The notes below the pieces were generated by a model that made no database searches, was not told where the DNA came from, and worked only from the letters and a program-made list of their open reading frames with translations. A program made the translations under genes and the position numbers. 64,000 nucleotides of DNA, taken from Sphaerolaimus hirsutus. Taxonomy: Eukaryota > Nematoda > Chromadorea > Monhysterida > Sphaerolaimidae. Of the stretch, positions 1 to 12,033 are shown piece by piece; the first letter of the stretch is position 1, and the number at the start of each line of letters is the position of its first letter. Location: NCBI GenBank assembly GCA_964036195.1, contig OZ038451.1, forward strand, positions 29,095,927-29,159,926, read 5' to 3'.

Positions 1-145
1 AAGTCAAATGCAAAGTAAAGTGTCAATCAAAACAAGAAGAAAAGATTTTATTACTGAATATTGCATGACAATTGACAGTTTACTTGCATTTGACTTTACA
101 TTTGACACTTTACTTTACACTTTACAGGGCTTCGGACTGCCACCA
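1..145. repeat. Fragment of palindromic MITE of the GGCAGTCCCAAGCCCTG family
   Basis: The stretch consists of alternating motifs of the type AAATGTAAAGT / ACTTTACATTTG and ends with CAGGGCTTCGGACTGCC. The same terminus recurs at 6746-6960, 28936-29440 and 30490-30516, and a variant at 54005-54198. Only one end of the element lies in the window. It sits beside the first exon of a BTB-gene paralogue. Confidence 0.6.
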
Positions 146-187
146 GGCCTCAATCCATCTTTCCCTAACGCCGTATTGTTTGGACAC

Positions 188-235
188 CTGCCTTATTACC
201 CGATATTCTAAGACGAGATTTGCCCTGACGTCCAT
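188..235 (-). pseudogene. First coding exon of a BTB-gene paralogue (truncated copy)
   Basis: Reading leftward from the ATG at 235, the exon encodes a 16-residue start (MDVRANLVLEYRVIRQ). This matches the start of the complete BTB gene at 8743 (MDIKANLVLKYRVLRD). The upstream DNA (about 240-720) also resembles the upstream DNA of that gene (8745-8990), so promoter and exon were duplicated together. A GT follows at 187, but the intact gene has no splice site here. This copy is therefore either broken or has gained an intron. The rest lies outside the window, so its status is unknown. Confidence 0.55.
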
Positions 236-278
236 ATTTGAATTGCTGAAATTTTAAAATGAAATTGGAAATGGGTCG

Positions 279-531
279 TAATGTGCCCACACACACTAGT
301 TTTCACCATGACTTCGTGTGAAAACTGTATTTTTTTCAAATGTAAATTAATGAACACGGTTGAATGATTTAATTTAAATTAAATTTAAATTTAAAATAAT
401 GAAAGTTAAAGTTTGAAAATTTGTAAACTAAAACAGATATAGCATACAATAAGAGTAGGCTGGATGTGGCCATGTGGCCATTTCAGTTTTCGCTCACGTC
501 ACGGTGAAAACTAGTGTGTGTAGAGCCATTA
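279..531. mobile_element. 253-bp MITE with TA flanks in the paralogue's promoter
   Basis: The ends are inverted copies: ACACACACTAGTTTTCACC near the left end and GGTGAAAACTAGTGTGTGT near the right. A TA dinucleotide sits at each boundary (279-280, 530-531). The homologous promoter at about 8775-8810 lacks this insert, which gives a natural empty site. TA target sites suggest a Tc1/mariner-mobilised element (inference). No coding capacity. Confidence 0.65.
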
Positions 532-854
532 TAAATACGTTTAAACAAGAACTTATTAGTGAACGTAACGTAAAGGCAGTTAAAATATACGTTGGCGGAA
601 TCGTAGTTTTTGGAAACGTAAGTTTTTCACCTTTTCGAAGGTTAACCAAACTCCAACTAGGCATCTTAATCAATCCAGCGCTTGCAGAGAATTTATTTTT
701 AAGAGTCGATTAACAACAACTAACAATTAGAGACATTTTTCATGGAGTGTATCACACCTTTTATAAACTCCAAACCAATTTTCTCAAACTCCTTGATTTT
801 TTTAAATCAAATTCTTAAAAAACTGATTTTTGCAAATAAAAAAACTAAATGAAC

Positions 855-1235
855 TACCGTATTACCTCGAATTACCCCCTCCTTGAATTAACCCCCCCCC
901 CACCCTCAAAATGGGCTGGGGAAATAATAACACCCTCTCGAAATATCCCCCCCCCGGAATGATGTACATCATGTATGCAATGTACACGATGTATTTATTA
1001 CTGCTTATTTGCATTGCAGCTACACATAGACTAGTTTGTGTAGCTATCTACGTTTTTATCCTAGTTGGTGACTGTTTATCTACGTTTTTTTCATCCAAAT
1101 ATATCCTGTTTGGACATTTATTACCCGTTTTCGGTACCATTTTTACCTGTTTTATTACCGTTTTTAATAAGATCCTTAAGAAAATGTCTGACAAAATAAT
1201 AAACCCCCACGGGGATATTTCGAGGTAATACAGTA
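855..1235. mobile_element. MITE of the TACCGTATT family
   Basis: It runs from TACCGTATTACCTCGAATTA to an inverted counterpart (TCGAGGTAATACAGTA) with TA at both edges. Runs of C lie inside the left end and of G or C near the right. The interior (960-1060) is repeated in the opposite orientation at about 60500-60600. It does not encode a protein. Confidence 0.6.
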
Positions 1236-1478
1236 AATCGGCTAACTTTTCCACCAAAGCCCAAAGCCTAAACATAACTACAGTGCCTAACAGTTAAAAA
1301 TTATAAAAACTAATAACACACACACCTCCGATGTGCAGTCTAGGAAGTTGTCCTCTGCACCTGGCGGGGGCTGGCCACAGAGCGAACCCTGCACACTAGA
1401 ATTTACATTTATCTATTTATGTTCAATAAACCAAGGAGAATGGAAAACTAAATCCACTCAGACAACAGCACACATCTA

Positions 1479-1713
1479 TGGGCCCCCACACACTGGATGT
1501 CAACTGAATTCGTGTCAACTAAATGTCAACTGAATTTAAGTGATACTGTGATACAACTTATCTATCTGATAGAGCAGAGTTAATTTTACATCATGACACT
1601 TCATTTTCATTGTTCCTGTTAAGTGTGATGCCTTTTGCAAACTTCTTGTTTTATTCAATTGACACTGAGTTGACGCGAATTTGCAATGTCAACTAGTGTG
1701 TGTGGGCCCATTA
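1479..1713. mobile_element. Foldback MITE, GGGCCCACACAC ends
   Basis: Left end ATGGGCCCCCACACACTGG and right end CTAGTGTGTGTGGGCCCAT are inverted repeats that include the motif ATGTCAACT. Related ends occur at 13027-13188 and near 9466. No ORF. Confidence 0.5.
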
Positions 1714-1909
1714 GCGGCAGTGGTTTTGGAATAAGCTATAACATAAGCAGAGATAAAACGGGGGGGGGGGAGTGTAACTTCTCAACACGGTGACGTATGT
1801 GAACGCCGGTGTTCGATTAGCAACCAATTTATTGATTTTTTTGCATTCAAAACCACACAAATGTTTGAAACAACAAATACTGCAACAAGATAATGTAAAT
1901 ATATGTAAA

Positions 1910-2283
1910 TACCGTAGTATTTCCTCGAAATACCCCCCGGGGGGTGATTGTTTCATAGTGGTCCCGAGAGGGGGGGGGTTTAAACGAGGGGGGGGGTATT
2001 TCGAGGGGGTGGGTTATTGTTTCACAAGGAAATTTTTGAAAACCAAGTACGAAATTGTCGTCTGAAACGTACGCAGACGTCGAAAAATGCAACAAAAACT
2101 GCCATTTATAAGGTTCTGTAGACTAATATTAGTATGTAGATGGTATGTACACTGTACTAACGTGACACCGACATTGTTTTAACGTGTGTTCTGCAGTACA
2201 CAGAACACAAACTACAGTTATTGTCATGTACGTTTCCTTTACACTCAATTTGGGGGGGGGGGGTATTTCGAGGAAATACGGTA
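1910..2283. mobile_element. MITE of the TACCGTATTTCCTCGAAATA family
   Basis: The element opens with TACCGTAGTATTTCCTCGAA and closes with TTCGAGGAAATACGGTA, flanked by TA. Poly-C and poly-G tracts lie just inside the ends. A second copy occurs in the opposite orientation at 10013-10472, sharing the interior around ATGTACGTTTCCTTTACACT. Small ORFs in it are not credible genes. Confidence 0.7.
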
Positions 2284-3304
2284 TATGCAATAAAGTAAAT
2301 ACATGCAACATTTCCCAAAAATCAAAACTCTTTACTTAAAATCCATTTCGAGGCAATTTTTATCCCAAAAATGAAAGGCAAAAAACGCTGAAGACCATTC
2401 TCCCAAAAAGAAAAGAAATCTTACAAAACCGATACAAAACACCACACACTATCCATAATATACGTTTGAACGAGTTTTTGGTGCGGAACTCAAAATTAGG
2501 ATGTAAGAAATCTACCATACGGAACCATACGTGTACAACGAAAAAAACGTTAGTCCTACAACGAAACGCCATGACTTTCAAACTATTTTGGTGAGTGAAA
2601 TTTTTATTCCTGAATAAATGAGTTCGGAATACAACAAAAACAACGTTTAATCGCATATCTCAAAAAGTTCATCGCATTGTGACCATTTAGGTATTTAATC
2701 ATCGAGCTAAAAATACAAAACAATGTACGCTAGCAACATTTCGCAGACAATGACGGACATTTTTCTAAACCGACCTTCAAAGACCCAAAAACTATTCAAC
2801 AACAAAGTGCTTACAAACTCATGATAACTGAAAATAATTGACAAAATGTGCAAAAACGCTCACTTGCCATTTGATTTGCATTTGCAAATGTAGGATTGGA
2901 AAAAAGCCAAGTTCAAGCGGTTTGAGTGGAAAAACAACAACACAAACAAATTAAAGCAAAATACATGGTGGATACACCCTGAGATGTTTTTCATTTGAGA
3001 CTTTTCAAAATCAAATCTTTAAAAATAAAACCATTTCAGGAAGTATGGTGCAATCCTTGCGCAAACGTAATGAAATTGACTATGTGTTTTCTGGGTGCAT
3101 TACAATTTAAAGTTATCATTTTGCATATGCAAACCATTTAAAAAGAAACAAATCCACGTTACTTAAACCATTTACAAACCATTTACTAAAGCCACGTTTA
3201 CACTGCATTTTGAGCCAACAAAAAAAGGAGTCAAAAAGTGCCATAATTCCGGAATAAAGTTCAAAATCTTCCACAAAAAGCAGTGATTTATACTAACTAG
3301 TTGA
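2284..3304. other. No recognisable gene
   Basis: About 1 kb of AT-rich sequence with short ORFs only. I see no splice-bounded coding stretch and no repeat ends here. Confidence 0.5.
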
Positions 3305-3312
3305 GTACACAC

Positions 3313-4096
3313 TAGGGTTCAAACGGACCGCGGTCCCGGTACATGGTTCGGCAAAAAGTCGGGACGGGGCGGTCCCGGTCCCGACACCCCAGTCCCGGTC
3401 CCGGACCCAACAATTTAAAAAAGCCAGTCCCAGTCCCGGTCCCGGTCCCGACCACCCAGTCCCGGTCCCGGTCCCGGATTTTTATAGCAGTCCCGACAAG
3501 GGATGGAGAAAACGTATCTTTCAATGACCTTTTCAAACAAATTTGCCAGAAATGGCACTTTTCTAAAGCGATTTTGTAGGAACATGTCAAAAACTTTTGC
3601 CCGCAAGCGCGCAAATATCCACCCAATGCTTACTATGTATTTTTCCATAATGTGACAGCGTTCTAGTATGAAATATAGGTCTATAAAGATACCTATATGG
3701 TAGACGTTGGTGCCAACGCCAGCGCCAATACTGCCATGTCGTTGGCGCATACAAATGGCGCCAGCGCTATGGCTCTATTTCTTTACTAGAGGGCCAAAAT
3801 TTAGGGGGGGGGCGTTCGCCGGGCTCCGTATACAATCCCCACCCGCGATATTACATACCAATAAGGTTCAAACAAGAGCGCGGTGCCGGTACATGGTTCG
3901 GCAAATCCCAGTCCCGGTCCCGACCCCCTAGTCCCGGTCCCGACAATTGAAAAAAGCCAGTCCCGGTCCCGGTCCCGACCCCCAGTCCCGGTCCCGGTCC
4001 CGGTCCCGACATTAGAGAATTTCTGGTCCCGGTCCCGACATTAGAAAATTTCTGGTCCCGGTCCCGGTCCGAAAAACTGGTCCCGTTTGAACCCTA
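3313..4096. mobile_element. hAT-like MITE with (GGTCCC)n subterminal arrays
   Basis: The ends are TAGGGTTCAAACGG and CCGTTTGAACCCTA. The 8-bp duplication GTACACAC flanks both sides (3305-3312 and 4097-4104), the hallmark of hAT transposition. Long arrays of CCCGGT/GGTCCC lie inside each end. The same termini bound the 109-bp element at 58868-58976, and a right half occurs near 58150-58384. No transposase is encoded. Confidence 0.85.
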
Positions 4097-4104
4097 GTAC
4101 ACAC

Positions 4105-4630
4105 ACGCTAATTCGGAGATAATTGGTGCAAGTCATTCAAGTTTGAAAACGAATTTCAGTTGTCGGTTCAGTTTCAAAACAACAAGTCTTGAACGACTGG
4201 CTCTAATTATCTGCAAATCGGCATGTGTACGCTTAACTAGCGGACACACTTCACTGCCTTTTCTTGCTGATATGGAACTTAATTTCGGATTTATGGAACT
4301 TTTCCATTTAATGATTTTGTCGGCACACAGAACGTGTTAACGCTGGGCGAAAATTCAGCTTATCCTTGGCTTTTGCCTGCTAAAACCTGTATTTTAACAT
4401 TCTTTGAAAAATGACACAGTTCTTGATCGGGTGTTACAAGTCACGGAAGGCGGAATGATTTTTTTCATAATCCGCATTTGTATAGGGCCAATATTTTGCG
4501 CAACAGATCAGGCACAAGAGCTGAATTTCGTCGAATCGAGAGAAAATCCACATCATAAAATCAATTTTTTAAACACGGCTCGAAATAAAAAGCGAAGACA
4601 AAAACCCACAATGAAAATGTGAGAGAAATA
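4105..4630. other. Downstream region of the BTB gene
   Basis: No coding exon is recognised. The last BTB exon ends at 4632. I find no clear polyadenylation signal on the minus strand in the first 200 bases. Confidence 0.4.
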
Positions 4631-4631
4631 T

Positions 4632-7600
4632 TCAATCCGTGTTTGCAGCAGTTTTCTTATAAAGCTCCTTACCAAAGCCATACAAATGCGCCAGGCGAAC
4701 CACATTCTGGGCATTCTGTTCTGTCTCTGAATACACCACATCATCGACAATCTGTTTCTGCACGTGCAAAAAAAAACAATTTTCATTTTTGGAAAAGTGA
4801 AAAACATGAAAATGAATAAGTCTTGCTAATGTCCATTCTTCACAAAACAACATACGAGGATTCCGTAAGTACCAAAAAATTGCTTACGATTCTAAAAAAA
4901 TCGGATCAAATGCTGCGATACAAAAATCGCGTGCCAAACATAGACGTGTGGGGGGGGGGCGTTTTCGGGAAAATCAATAGTGCCGAAACCCGACCCGACA
5001 TAGGGTTGGCCGATGTTTTTTTTAAACGTTTTTTTAAAAAAAAAACATGACGTCCGAAATGTTTTTTTTTTAAAAAAACATCGGCCGAAATTTTTAGTAC
5101 TAAGCACTAGGTATTTTGCAAAATTTTTGCGCGCAAGCGCGCAATTTCACACACAAATTGACATTGGTGGTTGTTTTCATTGGTTTTGTTGCATTTTTAG
5201 TATCAAAACATCCATTTCTATGTGCTACCATGGGTGAATAAGCCGACATATGTTGCTGTAATATATAATATTGAGGTAATGTGCTTCCATGTACCTCCAC
5301 AGTGTGTAACTTCACTCCCAAAGTAACAACCTCCTTTTATAACCTTGTTTGATCACCATTCCGTGCCAAACTTTGCCTGAAGTCACGAATATTCGACTAT
5401 AAGGCGATATACGAATGATATGTTGATGAAAAATGGATATTTTTGACACAAATCACCACTTATAATGCTATCCCATGGCTCCACAGCCATTATATGGTCA
5501 TATTTAACATCACAGAGTATTGCCAGTGTCTGATATACCTATATATGTTGACACTAGGTCATATCTGGGAGCTTTTAAAAAAAACAAAAAAACGTTGTTT
5601 TTTTAAAAAAACATCGAGTTAAAAAAAAACGTTTTTTTCCAACCCTAACCCGACACGAACAGAACTGACTCCGGCGACGGGAAACTCAATCTACTCCACG
5701 ACCCGGACCGAATCCGACACAAAGAAACGGACCGAAACTTTAAAGGTACTTGAAATCACCCCCCCCCCTATGGCAATGCTCAAAATTCCATTACCTTGAG
5801 ATCGTGCAGCTGGTACATGTTGACCAAGTCGAGCAGCTCGCACACGGAGACCTCGTCTTGGCTGAACTCCAGTTCGTACACACCTGTATTAGCAACTTTT
5901 TCCTCGACCAATAAAATGACAAATTGCATGAACTCATTTGGCAATCTAGGTGCACTAGCATCAAGTAGGGTTGGAAAATACTTAATTTTTTAAGAGCCCC
6001 ATTGTTAATATTTACAATCAGGGTTTTTTTTAAAAAAATCGGATTTAAAAAATCGCATGCCATTGTATTCATTTGGAATTCGGAAAAGAATTTGCGTGGA
6101 GCCGCTTGGTATCTAGAAGCAGGTCTATTTACATATTGGGCAAGTCTAGCAGCTCGCACACATTTTACAATGTGCCACTTAAAATATGCCTTGCTATACA
6201 GACATCAGATATTGAATTGAAATAACGAACATTGGAAATCGACCATTTTTTCATATAAAAATATCGAATATCGATATTGAGGGTCCACATCGAATATTGG
6301 GTTTCTGAAAAACTACTGAATATTGATATCGAAAAATCAAATCGAAAAATCATATAAGTCTACCCCCAACCCTAGTTAGTGCCCAGCGAACTTTTGAATG
6401 GCCACAATTTTTTTGCACTTTCGTGTCGTCAACCAATCACAAATCAAAAAGCCAAACTGCAGACAATCCGATAATCAGACAACCAACGCGCAACAAACCG
6501 AGATATAGTCCGCGGATGAATGCCTCAGTTGCCTTTGTCCCAGCCGCGGGCAGGGTGTACATTCCATCGCACAGCTCATTGAACTTGAACCCCCCATCTG
6601 GCAGAGTGCCAGCGAGCAACTGCTTGAACACCCCGGAACGCACGGACAGCACCAATTTGTGCACCTGCAAGGTTTAAATGGGAATGGGATTTTCTGAACT
6701 AAGATCTGACCTCGATCTAAATGTAAACAACTTAATGACTGTGCTGGGGGCAGTCCCAAGCCCTGTAAGTGTAAAGTAATGTGTCAAATGTAAAGTCAAA
6801 TGCAGAGTAAAGTGTCAATCAAAACAAGAAAAGATTTTATTACTGAAATTTGCATGACATTTGACACTTTACTTCGCATTTAACTTTACATTTGAGTTTA
6901 TTTTGCATTTGACTTTACATTTGACACTTTACTTGAGACTTTACAGGGCTTGGGACTGCCACCACATCTAAACCAACCTTGAAGTGTTTGCCGGTGTTGT
7001 CCCTCAGCGTCAGGTCGGCGCTGCTGCACTCGGAGCACAAGTCCACGTACAGCGCCTTGTTCAACGAATTGGCAACCAGTCGCTTGGTGCATTTTCGTGC
7101 CACCGGGTGCTCCCCCAGATTTTCGTCTGAATCTGAGGATTGCAAGCGCTTTTTTCAAACGTTTTTTTTCAAATAAAAACGTTGATTTGAAAAAGCCCCC
7201 CCCAATCGGGTTTAATATTAGCTTTTTCAGGGTGAAGAAGGAAGAAAGGTTGGGTAAATTCGTTAAAAACAGGTATATAAGCACATAAAGTACCAAAAAT
7301 AGCTGAAAATAGGCGTAATAAATAAGGGACATGAAATAGTGACTTTGAAGGTGAAAACAGCAAGAAAGTAAACATGACTAAAATAGGTAAACAGATAAGT
7401 AAAAAGGTATATTGAAATGACAAAAAATAGCTATTTTGTATGTTTTTCGCCATATGCTATTTTCGCCCGTGCTTGTAAATGAATATAAATACACAGTGAC
7501 AGGCACACTATATTGGGCACATTTTGAAGGATTTGCATCTACAGGTACAGGTCTGCTGATAATACCTTGTGGTAGAAAAATGTGCCAAAAAACCCCCCAA

Positions 7601-8743
7601 AAAACACAAAACAGTGACACACACCTTGACAAACAACTCCGGCTGCGGGTCAACCACCCATCCACCATCATCCAACAGCTGCACAACCATTTTGATTGGT
7701 GTATCCGTTTTGCCTTTCCAAACATCATTACAGTTTGCACCTAGGATTAAAAAAACTGATGTGCTATTAGGTTGCAAACTAATTAAGTATCATTGTTGAC
7801 TAACAAAGATGACCACCTTTTTATAGGCCCCCTCAACTCGAGACTGGGGGATTATTCTATAAAACACAAAGTTTAGTCATAGCCCCGACCCCAAACCCCG
7901 AATGCTCGAACGGCAGACGTATAACAGAATGGGACCAGTGGCGTAGCCCGGGGGGGGGGGGGGGTGCCGCCCCCCCTTCCCCGGCGATATGTGGAAAATG
8001 TCCGGGAGTACCGTTCAGTACCACTTCTAAGGGCACTGCCTAGGGTTCGCACTGGTCACAAATGGAATGACACATATTTTCTCTATACCCTCATTTTGGA
8101 CGATTTTAAAAAAATCTGATTTTAATTTTTTTACCCATATTTTTTTGAATCAAGGCGTTTAAAAAATTTATTTTTTTCAACCCAAGTACTGCCAGTGGCG
8201 TAGCCAGGGGGGCGAGGGGGGGGCGCCTACGAATGGCGCTGGCGCCATTTTCTTTTTACGGGGCTCCACCCACAACGATTTAAGAAATAAGTTCAAACGT
8301 TTTTTGGCAAAGTATGAATACCGTATTTCTTCTAATAGAAGAGCGCCGTTAAAATTTTTTCGTCAACTTTTTACCTGCCGTTCTATTGGATGTTGACAAA
8401 AAATAGAACGGCGCTCTTCGATTAGAAGAAATACAGTATTCATACTTTGCCAAAAAACGTTCAAACTTGTTTTAAAAATCGCTGTGGGTGTAGCACCAAC
8501 AAGACACACAAAACATGAACTAATACACCAAAAATCATGCAAATTACCTGTGCCGCAGAAAGTCCATGTATTTCCAATGCGTTTCCACACGAAATCTTTC
8601 AGTTCTTTTGCGCGCAGCAGCTGCAATAATTCGACGCTCGAATAAGAATTTTCCGCGGTCAGGGTGAAATCCGTCCAGTATTTCATCTTGATCAGGTCTC
8701 GTAGTACCCGATATTTTAAGACGAGATTTGCCTTGATATCCAT
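4632..8743 (-). CDS. BTB-domain protein, six exons
   Basis: A host gene read leftward. Exons: 8743-8548, 7740-7621, 7132-6978, 6664-6499, 5883-5795 and 4757-4632. All introns are GT-AG and all phases match. The total is 852 nt (283 aa plus stop). The middle of the protein (about residues 140-245) is a BTB/POZ fold: an alpha-helical start with SADLTLRDN, then VHKLVLSVRSGVFKQLL, then a helix ending in CELLDLVNMYQLHDLK. The last exon resembles the start of a BACK region (NVVRLAHLYGFGKEL). BTB domains dimerise and often serve as cullin-3 adaptors or transcriptional cofactors; the partner is unknown here. The N-terminal 135 residues are not recognised. The boundary 7621/7132 is the least certain, since I chose the donor that keeps the frame. 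Introns carry several MITEs. Confidence 0.8.
5001..5647. mobile_element. hAT-like MITE with A/T-run arrays in a BTB intron
   Basis: Ends TAGGGTTGGC and CCAACCCTA are flanked by the 8-bp duplication ACCCGACA (4993-5000 and 5648-5655). Subterminal stretches are runs of A or T broken by ACG/CGT and CATCGGC. It lies wholly within the last BTB intron (4758-5794). No ORF of note. Confidence 0.8.
5966..6374. mobile_element. Related TAGGGTTGG element without clear target duplication
   Basis: It begins TAGGGTTGGAAAATA and ends CCCAACCCTA, and is AT-rich between. I could not find a matching 8-bp flank, so it is older or rearranged. It lies in BTB intron 4 (5884-6498). Confidence 0.5.
6746..6960. mobile_element. 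Palindromic MITE of the GGCAGTCCCAAGCCCTG family in BTB intron 3
   Basis: Left end GGGGGCAGTCCCAAGCCCTG and right end CAGGGCTTGGGACTGCC are inverted repeats; the body alternates AAAGTGTCAAATGTAAAG and its complement. It occupies most of the 313-bp intron (6665-6977). A member of a related family forms an entire intron in the PAN gene at 54005-54198. Confidence 0.65.
7930..8240. repeat. Fragments with AGTGGCGTAGCC starts in BTB intron 1
   Basis: The motif AGTGGCGTAGCC(C/A)GGGGGG occurs at about 7936 and 8193, each followed by G-rich DNA. This looks like transposon termini, but I cannot delimit the elements. Confidence 0.35.
8262..8502. repeat. Long perfect-looking foldback around a TACCGTATTTCTTC element
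   Basis: A core flanked by TACCGTATTTCTTCTAATAG and its inverse (8320-8445) is surrounded by further inverted sequence (CAAAGTATGAATACCG / CAGTATTCATACTTTG, then CCCACAACGATTT / AAATCGCTGTGGG). The palindrome spans about 240 bp within BTB intron 1. Confidence 0.6.
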
Positions 8744-9689
8744 CTTAGCTAGTTAATTTTGAGGCTGAAATTGAAACGGGTCGTTTTATATTAACGTTCA
8801 GAAAAACGTATTAGTCAACGTAATGCAAAGACAGTAAAAATCCACGTTGGCGGGGTCATAAATTTGAAAACGTCATTTTTTACTTTTTGGCGGAAGGTGG
8901 GTAAGTGTAAACCTAACTCCAGATAGGCGTCATTATCAATTCGTCGTTCGCAGAATTTGATGAACATTTAATACAACACCTCTTCACCGCCGCGCAAAAA
9001 TTCGCTATTTCTGTTAGTTGAGTGTTCATCATGATCGTGAAAACAGTTTAAGCAGTTGGGTGACCGACGTTAAAAAAACAAACAAACGTTAACGAACGAA
9101 AGCGATCACAATTTAGCGGAAAAATGGACACATTTCTTTTCATGAAAGAAAATGCCGAAAAACGCATTTCGGGATACTTCTAACTCTTGAGCCCGCCTTA
9201 TGCAAAGTAGATACTTTTTCGCCCAGCAAAACACCTGAATATCCACTAGAAAGGCGGAGTCTCATGATTGTCGCCCTGATTTCACACGACGGACGGATCG
9301 GGTCACGTATGTACTTTTGGCGAAAGTCCAAGTCCGTGTTGGATACAGCCGGATGCAATTGGATATTATCCGAACGAGAGTAAAAGACGCAGAATTTACG
9401 TCCGCGTCACCGATGATGGCCTCGGAAGGCAATGAAGCAACCGAAAATGGACGCCTATGGCGGCCCTCACACTAGTTGACACACGTATGTGCTCGATGTG
9501 CACAAATAGCTGCATCGAAACAGCTGTTTTGGCATTTTGCCAAGACGCATTTGCCAAGAGCCAATAATTGTACGTATTGTACAATATGGGTATCTTTCCG
9601 GGGGATACAATGGGTATCTTTCCGGGGGATAGCGACAAATGGGGAACACGAGTTCCAACGAAAACTGCGTTCCACCCAGGAAAAACGAT
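8744..9689. other. BTB promoter region and unassigned DNA
   Basis: Bases 8745-8990 resemble 240-720 upstream of the truncated paralogue, consistent with a duplicated promoter. From 9000 to 9689 I see no reliable exon. A 20-bp motif (GGGTATCTTTCCGGGGGATA) is present twice at 9590-9632. One CACACTAGTTGACA end lies near 9468. Confidence 0.4.
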
Positions 9690-10652
9690 TACCGTATTTC
9701 TCCGTTTATAGCACCCCCCCGTGCATAACACCCGGGGTGTTACACAATTGTATAGCACCCCGGGGGTGCTATGCTATGTTTCAAAAAACATTGTAATTGG
9801 TTAGGCTCGAATTAAAATATTGTGCGTGGTGCCACTCATAATTCCGTGGCACGCACATTAGCAATTGAATTAAATTGAATTAGCTGCACGCTTGGAACCA
9901 AAAAATATGCAGGGACCATTTTTTCTCGCGCTTTTCCACCACTTATTACTAAAAGTAATAGATATAATGTCTATTGTGTTATTGTTACCATCTTAATATA
10001 AAAAGTCATGAATACCGTATTTCCTCGAAATACCCCCCCCCCCCCCCTGAAATACCCCCCCCTCGTTTGACCCCCCCCTCTCGAGACCACTATGAAACAA
10101 TCACCCCCCCCCCCTCGAAATACCCCCCCCAAATTGAGTGTAAAGGGAACGTACATGACAATAACTGTAGTTTGTGTTCAGTGTACTGCAGAACACACGT
10201 TAAAACAATGTCGGTGTCACGTTAGAACAGTGTACATACCATCTACATACTAATATTAGTCTACAGAACCTTATAAATGGCGGTTTTTGTTGCATTTTTC
10301 GACGTCCGCGTACGTTTCAGACGACAATTTCGTACTTGGTTTTCAAAAATTTTCTTGTGAAATAATAACCCCCCCCCCCTCGAAATACCCCCCCCCCTCG
10401 TTTGACCCCCCCCCCTCTCGAGACCACTATGAAACAATCACCCCCCGGGGGGTATTTCGAGGAAATACGGTACAATGTTGATGAAGTGCTATTTTTGTTT
10501 ATGTTTATGTTAGTTACTATTTTGATGAAGTTCCCATGTATAACACCCCCTTCGAAATAGCACCCGGGTGTTATACAAGTTTTGAAAAAGATCGCTGAAA
10601 ATTGCTCCGATTTTGTATAACACCCGGGTGTTATAAACGGAGAAATACGGTA
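9690..10652. mobile_element. MITE with TACCGTATTTCTCCG ends, interrupted by a second MITE
   Basis: The left end TACCGTATTTCTCCGTTTAT and right end ATAAACGGAGAAATACGGTA are inverted, with GCACCCGGGTG-type tracts inside. Between them, at 10013-10472, sits another MITE with its own ends. Nesting dates the outer element as older. Confidence 0.6.
10013..10472. mobile_element. Nested MITE, second copy of the 1910-2283 family
   Basis: It begins TACCGTATTTCCTCGAAATA and ends TTTCGAGGAAATACGGTA, flanked by TA, in the opposite orientation to the copy at 1910. The long C runs may be assembly-sensitive. Confidence 0.7.
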
Positions 10653-10869
10653 AAGTTTGGAATTGGTAGTTGCGTATGGTCCGCGGACCGCATGCTGTAG
10701 GTACAGTTTTCTGAACGAAAAGCTCCATCATGACGTCATCGTTTATAAAGTGTTGACAAAAAAAATAAAAAAACAGCGTTTTTGGGGATATACCGTATTA
10801 AGACTTGTACGCCGGCCAAAATTTTCGACGTGGCTATAAATATAAATAAAATAGGCTAAAATAGCTAAC

Positions 10870-11330
10870 TACCGTATTTGCTTGAATAATACCCCTGGGG
10901 GATTTTTCGAGGGGGGGGGTTTCTTTCGTCAAAATTTTTGAGTATCTTTCTATCAAGTCATTTGATGAAATATGCATTTTTAATACAAAAACATGCCATT
11001 TTTGTAAAAATTTGGCACAACTAATTGATCAAATATCTTTAAGGGGGATTATTCGAGGGGGGGAAATTATTTATGTAATTTGGACGAAGGCCAAGTCTTA
11101 CCGAATAAGAACAACGATCCCGGTTTTTCACATATGTGTTGTCCATTTATAAAAGTCGATTACCCAACGTTTCGAAAACTGAGTACCGTATTTCTTCTAA
11201 TAGAACGGCATACCTCCAATAGAATGGCACCTCCAATAGAATGGCAGGTTTTGGCACTTTTTTACACCCACGAAAAGAAAAGTACGGCAGCCACCAGTAG
11301 AACGGCACCTCTAATAGAACAGCAGGTAGA
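10870..11330. repeat. Partial CCGTAT-family ends and AATAGAACGGCA repeats
   Basis: At 10870 a TACCGTATTTGCTTGAATAA end opens and a GGGGGATTATTCGAGGGGG end lies at 11042-11062. At 11184 TACCGTATTTCTTCTAATAG starts another, followed by tandem copies of CTCCAATAGAATGGCA to about 11325. The latter motif returns at 12645-12730 and 56605-56715. Confidence 0.45.
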
Positions 11331-11390
11331 AATTACGTTATACAAGTGCCAAACACAAAAATGTTTGAAAAATTGGTGGCGAGAACATCC

Positions 11391-12033
11391 CTGGGGCCAG
11401 ATTTAATTCTCCCTACAGATTTGTAGGGTAGGGCGTACGCCCGATAGATTTTTTAAAGTTTAGCCGCATCGACGCACATGCACCGAGAGCATGGCGGTTC
11501 GTAAAATATACGAAACCATCCCTTAAGGTCGCCGATATTGCAATATGACGTATATCGCTTCGATTTTGGCTCGGAAATCACGATTTCGTCATTTCTTGGC
11601 CGTCTGCCAATTCGTTTTTTATTTTATTTTGTCGGGCAAGTTACTCGCATAAGTCGCGCTTTTGTACGCTTGTGCATGCATTTCTTTCTTGTCGCTGCCC
11701 TCATGGTTTCGGTTGTAGGCAGTGAACACTAAAAAAGTGACCACCTGACTACACAAAAGCGCGACTTATGCGAGTAACCCGCCCAACAAAAAAAATAATA
11801 AAAAACGAATTGGCCGATGGCCAAGAAATGACGAAATCCTGATTTCCGTGCCAAAATCGAAGCGATATACGTCATATTGCAATATCGGCGAGGCGACCTT
11901 AAGGGATGGTTTCGTATATTTTACGAACCGCCATGCTCTCGGTGCATGTGCGTCGATGCGGCTAAACTTTAAAAAATCTATCGGACGTACGCCCTACCCT
12001 ACAAATCTGTAGGGAGAATTATATCTGGCCCCT
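11391..12033. mobile_element. Giant foldback element, arms about 300 bp
   Basis: Sequence from CTGGGGCCAGATTTAATTCT inward is repeated in inverse order to about 12033. Both arms contain CTACAGATTTGTAGGG, GCATCGACGCACATG and GGTCGCCGATATTGCAATAT or their complements. A second copy is at 15478-16112. The centre carries a short unmatched segment. No transposase is visible. Family assignment is open. Confidence 0.7.
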
